Below are positions 49,390-58,121 of a stretch of DNA of 64,000 nt, piece after piece (position 1 is the first letter of the stretch; every line of letters begins with the position of its first letter). Position numbers and translations under genes: made by a program. The notes under the pieces were generated by a model. That model saw only the letters and a list, made by a program, of their open reading frames with translations, was not told the origin of the DNA and did not search any database. Source of the DNA: Peptococcaceae bacterium (GTDB lineage: Bacteria > Bacillota > DSM-12270 > Thermacetogeniales > Thermacetogeniaceae); the NCBI GenBank assembly GCA_023249405.1, contig JAHFCR010000006.1, forward strand, positions 1 to 64,000, read 5' to 3'.

Positions 49390-51261
49390 ATGATCGGGCG
49401 GTTCGCCCAGCAGGGCAATTTCAGAGAACTGTTTGATTTGAAGGAATTTTACCTCACCGTTGCCGGGGCAGCGCTGATCCTGGCCAGCTATACGCTAGAT
49501 CGAGCGCTGTCCGCGCACATTCTGGCTGAGGTCATGGCCCTCATCGCCGTGTCCATCCTCGGCGGGCCGATAATCTTGGGAGCGGCGAGGGGCCTGTGGA
49601 CACGCCGCTTCAATGTGGACGAGCTGGTCAGCCTGGCCATTGTCGCCTCGATTGTTGCCGGTGAATATCTTTCCGCGGCAGTGGTGGCTTTTATCATGAT
49701 CCTCGGCTCCACGCTGGAGAAGCTCACGTCGCAGCGCGCCCGCACCGCCATCCGGTCCCTGATCCGCCTGAACCCGACCGTGTGCACCGTGCTGAAAGGG
49801 GAGGCGGAGATCAGCGTGCCGGTATCGGAGGTAAAAATAGATGATCTGGTACTGATCAGGCCCGGGGAGCGGGTTCCGGTCGATGGTGCAGTTGTGCGGG
49901 GCAGCGCCTCCATGAATCAGGCGTCGCTGACCGGTGAATCTCTGCCCGTGGAGAAAGGGGTGGGCGATCTTGTCTATGCCGGTTCCGCCAGCTACTCCGG
50001 CATGCTGGTAGTCCGGGCGGAAAAACTGGGCGAGGATACGACTCTGGGCCAGTTGACCAGGCTGGTGCAGGAGGCCGAAAAAACACGCGCCCCCATCCTG
50101 AGGGTGGCGGACAAGTATGCCCGGTACTTCACTCCGTTTGTCACGGGAATCAGTTTATTGGTATACCTGATCACGGGCGATATGGCCCGTGCGATCACAG
50201 TTCTGATCGTGGGCTGCCCCTGCGCCTTCATCCTGGCCGCCCCCACGGCAGTGACCGCCTCGCTGGGCAATGCGGCCAGAAACGGGGTGCTCGTCAAGAG
50301 CGGCGCCATCCTGGAGGAGCTGGGCAGAATAAACGCAGTCATGTTCGATAAGACAGGGACCTTGACCATGGCGGCGCCAAAAGTGAGCGCTATCATCGCC
50401 GCCGGTCGGGCGCCGCGGCAATACGTATTACAGGCAGCCGCTTCCGCAGAGAAATACTCCCGGCACCCTATCGCCAGGGCCATTCTCGATGAGGCCGGAG
50501 CTGCCGGTTGCCTGTTGGACGAACCCGATGATTTCTGCCAAGTACCCGGCAGGGGAGTTGAAGCCTCGGTCAACGGAAAAAAGGTGTTCATCGGAGCGGC
50601 CTCCGAACACGAATGCGCCGGCCTGCCGGATGCATGCGCCAAGACCTGCCTCGTGGTGGAGGAAAACGATCTCCCGATCGGATACATAACAATTTCCGAT
50701 GCAGTGCGCCCCGAGACCGGTGCGGTAATATCAAAATTAGAGAGACTGGGCGTTCAAAAAGTAGGTTTGCTCACAGGCGACAACCTGCAGGCAGCAGCCC
50801 ACACGGCAGAGATCGGCGGAATCCGGGAGTATCAGGCCGGCCTCCTGCCCGAACAAAAATTGTCATACATCAGAGATCTTCAGAAACAGGGGTATAAGGT
50901 GGCCATGGTAGGCGACGGCATTAACGACGCTCCTTCTCTGGCCGCTGCCGATATCGGTTTTGCCATGGGAACCATGGGCGCCGATGTGGCCATAGAATCC
51001 TCAGACATAGCCCTGATGGCCGACGACCTCCACAAGATCCCCTTCGTGCTCGCCTTGGGCAGGGCCACCCTGAAGACCATCAATGCCAGCGTGGTTTTCG
51101 CCTTAATCTTCAACGCCCTGGCGATCATCGCTTCCAGTTGGGGATACCTGACCCCGATCATGGGCGCCCTCGTTCATAACCTGGGATCGGTGGCGGTGGT
51201 GCTCAACTCCGCCCAACTGGTCAACAGACGCTTTCCGGATCTGCCGCAGACCCACGCCTGA
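49390..51261 (+). CDS. P1B-type heavy-metal-transporting ATPase without HMA domain
   Basis: A 623-residue metal pump. It has no N-terminal HMA domain. The membrane metal site is GCPCAF (CPC motif). Cytoplasmic motifs are LTGESLPVEKG, the phosphorylation loop MFDKTGTLT, SRHPIA and MVGDGINDAPS. The last membrane pair carries VHNLGSVAVVLNS, with Asn at the place where CadA/ZntA-type pumps have Asp (compare GDMGSSLLV in the cadA gene here), so the substrate may differ from Zn/Cd. Adjacent MarR and FeoB-remnant genes hint at a transition metal such as iron, but this is inference. GGAGG precedes the ATG. Confidence 0.9.
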   Translation: MIGRFAQQGNFRELFDLKEFYLTVAGAALILASYTLDRALSAHILAEVMALIAVSILGGPIILGAARGLWTRRFNVDELVSLAIVASIVAGEYLSAAVVAFIMILGSTLEKLTSQRARTAIRSLIRLNPTVCTVLKGEAEISVPVSEVKIDDLVLIRPGERVPVDGAVVRGSASMNQASLTGESLPVEKGVGDLVYAGSASYSGMLVVRAEKLGEDTTLGQLTRLVQEAEKTRAPILRVADKYARYFTPFVTGISLLVYLITGDMARAITVLIVGCPCAFILAAPTAVTASLGNAARNGVLVKSGAILEELGRINAVMFDKTGTLTMAAPKVSAIIAAGRAPRQYVLQAAASAEKYSRHPIARAILDEAGAAGCLLDEPDDFCQVPGRGVEASVNGKKVFIGAASEHECAGLPDACAKTCLVVEENDLPIGYITISDAVRPETGAVISKLERLGVQKVGLLTGDNLQAAAHTAEIGGIREYQAGLLPEQKLSYIRDLQKQGYKVAMVGDGINDAPSLAAADIGFAMGTMGADVAIESSDIALMADDLHKIPFVLALGRATLKTINASVVFALIFNALAIIASSWGYLTPIMGALVHNLGSVAVVLNSAQLVNRRFPDLPQTHA

Positions 51262-51370
51262 ACCCTTTCCTAAAGATGCATCCACGATCAAGCCATTGCC
51301 ATTGCTGTTTTCAGCGAAAACTTATCAAGCTTTTTCGGCTAGATAGTCTTATCCGGGGGAGAGAAACAGC

Positions 51371-51390
51371 AGCCCCGGTAATCCGGGGCT
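51371..51390 (+). terminator. Hairpin after the metal ATPase gene
   Basis: AGCCCCGG-TAAT-CCGGGGCT is a perfect 8-bp stem between convergent genes; there is no strong T-run. Confidence 0.6.
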
Positions 51391-51440
51391 GACTGCAAGG
51401 ACCAAATTGGATAAAGGGGCTGGTTGCTTGTTCCGGTGGT

Positions 51441-52814
51441 CTAGTGGGCGGCAATCCACTTGGCTATGGGATTCCAGACCTGGCCCTCGGCATTGCTCGC
51501 CCAGAGCAGGTCGGCATGGCCATAGTCGAGAACGGGCATAGTGGGGAAAGTGTTTATGATCAGTGTCTCCTTGTCTGTACTGCCAAGGAACTTTAACGTG
51601 TTGGCGCCATACTGCCCGAATCCGCCGCCAGCACCGATATAGAAGACCGGGATCTTGATTTGTCTCAGGTGGTTATCGTATGGCGTCTGTTTATCACTGA
51701 GAATGGCATCGCCGTCGATCTGCTCACCGATGCTCTGGAAACTTGGTGTGGCCATGCCAATGCTGAGAATGTAGTTTTGGTCAGCAAACTGCAGCCCGGT
51801 GGGCAGCTGAGTGCCGGGGTCGAAGGTGCCGGCCAGGTAGTGGAAGAACGGGGTGGCCGCCGGCATCTGTGGCGTAGCTGACATATAGGTGGCGGTCAAC
51901 GCCGCCAGGGCAAACTGGAGGTTGGTCATCACCGGATTGTATTGCGAATAAACATTGGGAGCGACGGCTGCAAGCCCGGATAGTCCCTTCATCATGACGC
52001 CGCCATTGTCATCATAGGTTCCGGATGTGTATAACGCCTTCAGGGTGTTGTATCTTGTCTGGGCACCCTGCTTGATAGCCTGGGCGACGGGGTCGTTCGG
52101 GTAGTCGTTCAGGTTCAGCTTGTAGGCAAGATCGATCGGGATGATCCCCTTCACGTCCTGAAGGCCTTCCGGCAGCGCAGTCTGCTGGTTGGCGTAGGAA
52201 TAGGAGAGCTGCGCCCCCCTGCTGTGCCCCAGCAGGATGACCTTGTCAAATCCGCCTCCCGTCAGGAACCTTACCGATCTGCAGACCTGCACCGCTGTCT
52301 GGATGTCTTTCAGGTACAGGGCAGTATTCCAGTTCTTCATGAAGCTGAAATCAGCCGTGGTGTCCGGCACCAGCGCCCACCTGAGGTCTATCCCCCAGAC
52401 GTCCACGCCCTGCTGGGCGAGGTAAATGGCCAGGGATTCCTGCGACGGATTGGGAGTGGCAAATCCCATATCGAAGTTGCAGGTGTCACCATGAATCATC
52501 ATCACCGCATTCCTGGCTGGAACAGGGATCCACGGCGCCCTTTCCCTGGCCACCCGGTGCAGGCCGATCTTATCATAGCTGCCGGGGCCCACCTTCAGGG
52601 TTAGCGAATATTCATAGATGTCGCCGGTCAGTTGCTTCCTGGCAACCTGGTTCTGAATACTGCACCCCGCCTTGTCTGTTGCCTGACCGACAAAACTGTT
52701 GTACATCTTGCAGGCGTCGGCCTGGCCACCCTGCGGCGCCGCCTGTGCCAGACTGCCAACGCAAAGAGTAAATAACATGAACAATACCAATACCACGCAG
52801 ATTTTTCTTTTCAC
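51441..52814 (-). CDS. Secreted alpha/beta hydrolase (lipase/esterase-like)
   Basis: A 457-residue exported protein. The signal peptide is clear (MKRKICVVLVLFMLFTLCVG, cut near AQA-APQ). The hydrolase core has VMMIHGDTCNFDMGF (oxyanion side), the nucleophile elbow GHSRGAQL and a late YGHADLLWAS that may supply the catalytic His. There is a large helical cap (~230-330). Five cysteines could form disulfides. The substrate is unknown, perhaps an ester or lipid outside the cell. Two 0A-like boxes lie upstream. Confidence 0.82.
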   Translation of the reverse strand: MKRKICVVLVLFMLFTLCVGSLAQAAPQGGQADACKMYNSFVGQATDKAGCSIQNQVARKQLTGDIYEYSLTLKVGPGSYDKIGLHRVARERAPWIPVPARNAVMMIHGDTCNFDMGFATPNPSQESLAIYLAQQGVDVWGIDLRWALVPDTTADFSFMKNWNTALYLKDIQTAVQVCRSVRFLTGGGFDKVILLGHSRGAQLSYSYANQQTALPEGLQDVKGIIPIDLAYKLNLNDYPNDPVAQAIKQGAQTRYNTLKALYTSGTYDDNGGVMMKGLSGLAAVAPNVYSQYNPVMTNLQFALAALTATYMSATPQMPAATPFFHYLAGTFDPGTQLPTGLQFADQNYILSIGMATPSFQSIGEQIDGDAILSDKQTPYDNHLRQIKIPVFYIGAGGGFGQYGANTLKFLGSTDKETLIINTFPTMPVLDYGHADLLWASNAEGQVWNPIAKWIAAH

Positions 52815-52855
52815 CCGTTCATCCCCCCTTATATAATTGAAAAAGGTATAATATT

Positions 52856-52918
52856 TTTCGACGATCTAATATGAAATCCCTCTCATTGATGGAAAATATT
52901 ATGAGACAATTTTCGACA
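52856..52918 (-). promoter_or_regulatory. 0A-like boxes upstream of secreted hydrolase
   Basis: On the minus strand, TGTCGAAA occurs at 52911-52918 and CGTCGAAA (one mismatch) at 52856-52863, within the promoter region of the secreted hydrolase. Spo0A control is possible. Confidence 0.5.
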
Positions 52919-52998
52919 TAATAATATTTATTGCTGCTAATAAGAGCGCAGCAGGAAGCGCAGCGGTTTCTTACCGTACCGGGCAAGAAAAAGGCGGA

Positions 52999-53070
52999 GA
53001 CGTAGGAGCCGAAAATTCCTAACGCTCTAACGCCGTATCGATCTCTAAGCAATGGTTTCTGAATCTCTGA
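52999..53070 (-). pseudogene. Fragment of a MntA-type nucleotidyltransferase gene
   Basis: The translation RDRYGVRALGIFGSYV matches the start of small nucleotidyltransferase antitoxins (YGV..IGIFGSYARGE). The match breaks off after GSYV, before the RGE and catalytic Asp residues. There is no RBS or partner HEPN gene. It is a short relic between the secreted hydrolase and cadA genes. Confidence 0.45.
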
Positions 53071-53087
53071 GCTTTTTTATGAAGGTA

Positions 53088-55460
53088 TCAATGCCCGGTT
53101 TTCATGCCGAGCAGCCTCATCCCGTTGAGCGTGACCAGGAGCGAACTGCCCATATCCCCCACTACCGCCAGCCACAAAGTCAGCCACCCGGGAATGACCA
53201 GCACCAAAATCGCCGCCTTGATCGCCAGTGCCAGGATGACGTTCTGCCTGATCACAGCCACGGTGCGGCGGCTCAATTCAACGGTGGATGGCAATTTGGA
53301 AAGATCGTCTCCCATCAGGACGATGTCCGCCGTTTCCAGGGCGGCATCAGTACCGGCCACTCCCATGGCGATGCTCACCGTGGCCGTAGCCATAGCCGGG
53401 GCGTCATTGACCCCGTCTCCCACCATGGCCACCTTGCCGTGCCTGGCCAGCAGATCGCCGACCGCCCGCACCTTGTCATCGGGGAGGAGATTGGCCATGT
53501 AATCGTCCACGCCGGCATGCGCCGCAATCTCCCGGGCAGTGGTATCGTTATCCCCGGTCAGCATGATCAGATGGGCGATGCCCGCCTTTTTAAGATTCGC
53601 CAATGTTTGCCGGCTGTTGCCCCGCAAGGTATCCGCCACGGCGATCAGCCCCAGGACGTGCCCCTGATCGCTCAGAATCATCACTGTCTTGCCCTGTTTT
53701 TGCAATCCGGCCACAGCGTTTTTAATATCCCCTGGCAGCAAGCCCTCTTCAATAAGCAGCGCCTCACTGCCGATAAAATACAGATGTCCGTCGATCTCCC
53801 CCCGGGCGCCCTTGCCGGTTATAGCTAAAAAATCACTCACCGCGGGGATTAGCAGCCCGCGCTCCTTCGCCAGCCGTACAATCGCCTCCCCCAGGGGATG
53901 TTCCGAACGGGATTCGATACCCGCCGCCAGGGATAGCAGTTCGCTCTCGTTCATATCGGCGAACGGGATGACATCGGTCACCCGGGGCCTCCCGTGGGTC
54001 AGGGTGCCGGTCTTGTCGAAGGCGATTGCTGAAAGGGCGCCCATCTCCTCCAGGTAGGCGCCCCCCTTGATCAGGACACCGTTCCTGGCGGCGCTGCCAA
54101 TGGCGGAAACCACAGAAACGGGCGTCGAGATCACCAGGGCGCACGGGCAGGCGACCAGGAGCATTGCCAGAGCCTCATAAAACCACCTGGAAAACGGCTG
54201 GCCCAACATCAGCGGCGGCACAGCCGCAACCAGGGCTGCCGCCAGGATCACCGCAGGGGTGTAGTAGCGCGCAAATCGATCGATAAACTGCTGCGACGGC
54301 GCCCGCCGGCCCTGGGCCTCTTCCACCAGCTTGATGATCCTGGCGATCGTGTTGTCGCCGGCCAGCCTGGTGACTCTGATCTCCAGCGAACCCCGTTCAT
54401 TAATGGTGCCGGCGTATACCTCATCCACCGGCTTTTTAACCACCGGCAGCGATTCTCCGGTGATCGGGGCCTGATTGACAGAAGATTCCCCTGAGATGAC
54501 CCGTCCGTCCATGGGGATCCTCTCGCCCGGCCGGATGATCACGGTGTCATCCAGGCAGATCTCAGCGACGGGCAGCACGATCTCGCCCCCGTTACGGCGC
54601 AGCAGCGCCTCTTTCGGCGATAGGTCCATCAGGCTGCGGATCGAACTCCTGGTCTTATCCAGGGCTAATACCTGCAGGGCGTTGCCCAGAGAAAACAGGA
54701 AGGTCACCACGGCGGCCTCTTCCAGCTGGCCCAGGGCAATGGCGCCAAGGGCGGCAATGGTCATCAGGATGTTCATATCGAGTTGGCGCGCCCTGAGCAC
54801 CGCCAGCACACCGGTTCTGGCCGGCAGATAACCGCCGATGACGGCGGCGAGGGCATAGATCGAATGGGTGATGGGAATGGGAACGCCGAACCGCTCCATG
54901 GTAAAGGCGATGGCGATGATCGCGCCGGAGATGATCGTGGGCCTGGCGTAGCTGTTGACAGTCCAAAGCGATGATTCTTCCGGCTTTTCTCCCTTCGCTC
55001 CTTCCAGCTGCCCCTTCAGTCCCTGGTCATGGATGGCGGCGAGAATAGGCGCTGCGGTTCCATAATGCGTCACCTGCAGGATGCCCGCCCCAAAGTTGAG
55101 AGAGGCCGATGCCACCCCCGGCAGCGCCCTGATCCTGCTCTCCAGCTTGGCGGCACAGTCGGCGCAGTCCAGGCCGGCAAGCCTGATGGTGGTGCTGCTG
55201 ACGGTCGCCGATCCCCCCGGACCGCCACTGTCCTGAGCCCACGCCTTGTAACCCAGGGAGCGCACCCTCTCTATCGCTTGTGGAATTGCTACCCTGTCAG
55301 GATCATATTCGATCTTCAGGGCACCCATGGCGAATACAAAGTTCGCCTCGATCACTCCAGGCAGTTGCCGCACGGCCTTTTCGATCTTGGCGGCACAATC
55401 AGGGCAGTCAATACCAGGCACCTGCAGTACTCCGGTGGCGGCTGCAATGGCTTCATCCAT
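53088..55460 (-). CDS. cadA: Cadmium/zinc-transporting P1B ATPase with two HMA domains
   Basis: A 790-residue metal pump. Two HMA domains at the N-terminus carry GIDCPDCAAKIE and GLDCADCAAKLE. The core has ITGESLPVVKK, the CPC membrane motif ACPCALVIS, the phosphorylation loop AFDKTGTLT, SEHPLGEAI and MVGDGVNDAPA. The last membrane segment has VGDMGSSLLVTLNGMRL with the Asp typical of Zn/Cd/Pb pumps. It exports divalent soft metals. It lies 40 bp after a CadC-type repressor gene, as in classical cad operons. Confidence 0.93.
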   Translation of the reverse strand: MDEAIAAATGVLQVPGIDCPDCAAKIEKAVRQLPGVIEANFVFAMGALKIEYDPDRVAIPQAIERVRSLGYKAWAQDSGGPGGSATVSSTTIRLAGLDCADCAAKLESRIRALPGVASASLNFGAGILQVTHYGTAAPILAAIHDQGLKGQLEGAKGEKPEESSLWTVNSYARPTIISGAIIAIAFTMERFGVPIPITHSIYALAAVIGGYLPARTGVLAVLRARQLDMNILMTIAALGAIALGQLEEAAVVTFLFSLGNALQVLALDKTRSSIRSLMDLSPKEALLRRNGGEIVLPVAEICLDDTVIIRPGERIPMDGRVISGESSVNQAPITGESLPVVKKPVDEVYAGTINERGSLEIRVTRLAGDNTIARIIKLVEEAQGRRAPSQQFIDRFARYYTPAVILAAALVAAVPPLMLGQPFSRWFYEALAMLLVACPCALVISTPVSVVSAIGSAARNGVLIKGGAYLEEMGALSAIAFDKTGTLTHGRPRVTDVIPFADMNESELLSLAAGIESRSEHPLGEAIVRLAKERGLLIPAVSDFLAITGKGARGEIDGHLYFIGSEALLIEEGLLPGDIKNAVAGLQKQGKTVMILSDQGHVLGLIAVADTLRGNSRQTLANLKKAGIAHLIMLTGDNDTTAREIAAHAGVDDYMANLLPDDKVRAVGDLLARHGKVAMVGDGVNDAPAMATATVSIAMGVAGTDAALETADIVLMGDDLSKLPSTVELSRRTVAVIRQNVILALAIKAAILVLVIPGWLTLWLAVVGDMGSSLLVTLNGMRLLGMKTGH

Positions 55461-55500
55461 TTTTACTCCCCCTGCTCCAACTACAATTATGCGGCAGATT

Positions 55501-55860
55501 CTATTCGGTGACGTGTTCTAGCCCCTGCTCAAACAGCCTGGCGACATGGCTGTCCGCCAGGGAGTAATAGAGGATCTTGCCCTGGCGCCGGTATCTGACC
55601 AGCCTCTGGTTGCGCAGAATCCTCAATTGGTGGGAGACTGCAGATTCGGACATGCCGATCACGGCAGTGACATCGCAGACGCACAGTTCCCTCTGCATCA
55701 GGGCAAAAAGCAGTTTCACCCGCGTGGTGTCGCCCAGCGTCCGGAACAACTCGGCCAAAAAACCGGCGGTCTCATCGCTGAGCATCTGCTTCCGGGCCTC
55801 TCTGACGGCTTCCTCATGAATGCAGGTGGTGTCGCAACGGTCGATTATCTCCCGCTCCAT
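55501..55860 (-). CDS. cadC: ArsR-family metal repressor, CadC-like
   Basis: A 119-residue winged-helix repressor from ATG 55860 (GGAGG eight bases upstream). The N-terminal arm has CDTTCIHEEAV, and the helix before the recognition region has ELCVCDVTAVIG. Together these supply the four cysteines of the CadC-type Cd/Pb/Zn sensor site. The recognition helix is MSESAVSHQLRILRNQRLV. It controls the downstream cadA gene and itself through the palindrome at 55886; metal binding releases DNA. Confidence 0.92.
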   Translation of the reverse strand: MEREIIDRCDTTCIHEEAVREARKQMLSDETAGFLAELFRTLGDTTRVKLLFALMQRELCVCDVTAVIGMSESAVSHQLRILRNQRLVRYRRQGKILYYSLADSHVARLFEQGLEHVTE

Positions 55861-55885
55861 AGTACAACCCTCCACTAACGCCATT

Positions 55886-55903
55886 AACATATGAGCATAT
55901 GTT
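55886..55903 (-). promoter_or_regulatory. CadC/ArsR operator
   Basis: AACATATG-AG-CATATGTT is a perfect 8-2-8 palindrome, and the wider ATATGAGCATATGTTCA resembles CadC/SmtB operators. It is 26 bp before cadC. The gap from here to 56211 shows no convincing gene. Confidence 0.8.
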
Positions 55904-56211
55904 CAGATGTTATTTTAAAACATATCTCCTGTTCTGTCAAACTACAACCATGCCCTTAGTGCGAATCTTTTTTAATAAGGAACCGCACCTAAACTTAGCC
56001 ACAATATCGGATGCCGTATCGTTATTAATATTCCAGTCTTTTTTCAGGCTCGCCCGATAAAGCCGCCAATCCACCAGGATGCCGAACCTGCTTGTCATAG
56101 ATCGGGATGTCGTAAAGGATCTGACGTTTGCTGGAGCGAATACATCACCCGCTGTGATCATAAGGCGCAAGCAATAATCCCGTATATACTTTCATAGCTC
56201 TGGCGATCTTT

Positions 56212-56295
56212 TCATTTCAGCAGCCAGTCAAAAAAGAGCGCCATAGAAGCCACCAGTATGGCCAAGCCTAAACTTACGCAGAGTACTGTAACCAA
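56212..56295 (-). CDS. 27-residue single-helix membrane peptide downstream of cbiO
   Basis: A short frame from TTG 56295 to TGA 56212 encodes VTVLCVSLGLAILVASMALF followed by FDWLLK, a near-perfect single membrane helix with a charged end. The SD GGAGGGG is five bases before the TTG. It lies 61 bp after the cbiO stop on the same strand and may be a small accessory subunit of the importer, comparable in size to KdpF-like peptides. No homolog is claimed. Confidence 0.45.
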   Translation of the reverse strand: MVTVLCVSLGLAILVASMALFFDWLLK

Positions 56296-56356
56296 ATTAT
56301 CCCCTCCCATGTTCTATGGCGGTATCAGCAGTTGCATCGTGAAACAGGCGCAGTAT

Positions 56357-57157
56357 TTAATGGGCGTGAAGATGCGCGTATTTTGGGTGGCGATGCTCGT
56401 GGAAGGTCCTATCAATGAGATTCACGCTGGCTAATAGGTCATAATCCGCTAGCAATTCAACAGGCTCCCCCTCAGCCACTACCCGGTGCTCTTCGTTGAA
56501 GACGAACATTTTATCGGCGATTACCGGTACAATAGCTAGGTCGTGCGTCGCCGTTATGATCGTTTTACCGGTACGGTTGAGTTCGATCAGCATTTCCACC
56601 AGCCAACCCTGAGTGCGCGGATCGAGCGCCATGGTTGGTTCGTCCAGCAGCAGCACTTCGGGGTTGACCGAAAGCACCGATGCCAGGGCCACCTTCTTCC
56701 TTTCTCCGCCGCTCAATTTAAACGGAGGCCTGTTCCTGAGGTGTTCAATCTCCAGCAAATGAAGCATGCTCTCTACCCTTCCCCTCACTTGCTCGCTATC
56801 GAGACCCAACTGTACAGGCCCGAAGGCAATCTCCTCCCAGACATTGGAGTTGAACAGCTGGGCGTCGGAATTCTGGAACACGAACCCCACCCGCCGCCGG
56901 AAGGCGAAGGAGAACTCCTCGTTAGAGAGGCTTTCTTCATCGAGGGATTGGCCAAGAAACTTGACGGTGCCTTCTTCTGCATACAGCAATCCGCTCAGCA
57001 GCTTGAGCAGGGTGGATTTGCCGCTGCCATTGGCGCCCAGCAAGACCACCTTCTCTCCCCTGTTGATGGTCAGATCGACGCTCTCCAGGGCCTGTTCCCC
57101 GCTCGGGTAGTGAAAGCCGACATTTTTTAGTTCGTAGAGTAGCTCATCTCCAGCCAA
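56357..57157 (-). CDS. cbiO: Cobalt/nickel ECF transporter ATPase
   Basis: A 266-residue ABC ATPase of the energy-coupling-factor type. Walker A is LGANGSGKST, the signature is KLSGGERKKVALAS and Walker B is VLLLDEPTMALD. The C-terminus is His-rich (HEHRHPKYAHLHAH), likely to bind or buffer the metal. TTG 57157 with GGGGAGATG upstream overlaps the cbiQ stop by 14 bp. It powers the CbiMQO importer. Confidence 0.92.
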   Translation of the reverse strand: MAGDELLYELKNVGFHYPSGEQALESVDLTINRGEKVVLLGANGSGKSTLLKLLSGLLYAEEGTVKFLGQSLDEESLSNEEFSFAFRRRVGFVFQNSDAQLFNSNVWEEIAFGPVQLGLDSEQVRGRVESMLHLLEIEHLRNRPPFKLSGGERKKVALASVLSVNPEVLLLDEPTMALDPRTQGWLVEMLIELNRTGKTIITATHDLAIVPVIADKMFVFNEEHRVVAEGEPVELLADYDLLASVNLIDRTFHEHRHPKYAHLHAH

Positions 57158-58094
57158 CTAGCGCATCTCCCCATAGCAGCATTATGCTGACCAGTACCGT
57201 AAAGCCGGTCCATAGCCAGTCCAATCCCTCGATCTTGAAGCTGGACAGGGTGCGGGGAATGCCGTTATAGCCCCGGGCGATCATGGCGGCGTGGACCTCC
57301 TCGCTCAGGGCGAAGGCTCTGGTCCAGAGGGCGCCCAGGGCGCTGCCCACGAACCGCTGCTGTTCTTTGGTGCCGGTCCGGCCGACCGTGCGGCTCTTCC
57401 GGGCCAGGAACATGTCGCTGGCGCTCTGCAGCAGGACGTAGATGTAGCGGTAGGTCATCTCCAGTATTTTGGTAAACAGCGATGGGATGCGGATCATGCC
57501 GAGTCCTTTCAGGAGGGCTGGCCAGCGGGTGGTCAGGGTCAGCAGCACGCTCAGGGAGACGCAGGCTCCGACCCGCAGCACGAAGACGATCCCGGCCTGA
57601 ACTCCCTGCCTGGTGATGGCCAGGGTGTCGGGGAAGACCCAGGGTCCAAACCGGTGCTGGGTGCTAAAGTGCAGCAGCGTCAGCAGGGGATCCCCGGGAC
57701 GGACTGCGTTGAAGAGGGACGGGAGGATGATGATACCGGCAAAAAGTGGCACTACCAGCCACACTCTTTTAAGAAAGGAGGTCATCTGGATGCGGGACAT
57801 GTAGACCAGCCACAGCACCCACAGGTTGACCAGCAGCAGCACCGGCCAGGTGCGAAGGCAGACGGCCACCACGATGAGCAGCAGGGTGGTGATCACTTTG
57901 ATCCCCGGGTGCAGGCCCTGCATGAGCCCTCTGGAACCGGCGATCCGCTCGGCAAAAAAATCATCGATCATCAACTGGGAGAATCCATCGATGGTCTTTT
58001 CCAGGAAGCCGCGCCGCAGCTTATGGGAGCCGTTAAGGCCGGGGAGTGGCCCCTGGGACTCCAGGAGCCACGCTGGCATCTGATAGTCAGCCAT
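57144..58094 (-). CDS. cbiQ: Cobalt/nickel ECF transporter T-component
   Basis: A 316-residue membrane protein with several helices (VITTLLLIVVAVCLRTWPVL, VVPLFAGIIILPSLFNAV). The T-component coupling helices show ALSEEVHAAMIARGYNG, corresponding to the Ala-Arg-Gly motif that docks onto the ATPases, and a preceding SASDMFLARKSRTVG. It links CbiO to CbiM. The order M-Q-O is the usual one. Confidence 0.92.
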   Translation of the reverse strand: MADYQMPAWLLESQGPLPGLNGSHKLRRGFLEKTIDGFSQLMIDDFFAERIAGSRGLMQGLHPGIKVITTLLLIVVAVCLRTWPVLLLVNLWVLWLVYMSRIQMTSFLKRVWLVVPLFAGIIILPSLFNAVRPGDPLLTLLHFSTQHRFGPWVFPDTLAITRQGVQAGIVFVLRVGACVSLSVLLTLTTRWPALLKGLGMIRIPSLFTKILEMTYRYIYVLLQSASDMFLARKSRTVGRTGTKEQQRFVGSALGALWTRAFALSEEVHAAMIARGYNGIPRTLSSFKIEGLDWLWTGFTVLVSIMLLWGDALVGWR

Positions 58095-58121
58095 CGGGTT
58101 GATTATCCTTTCTCTGTTCTG

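Noticed and set aside
55937-56170. 77-residue minus-strand frame upstream of cadC
   Set aside because: No RBS, no recognisable family and no codon-usage support; treated as non-coding.
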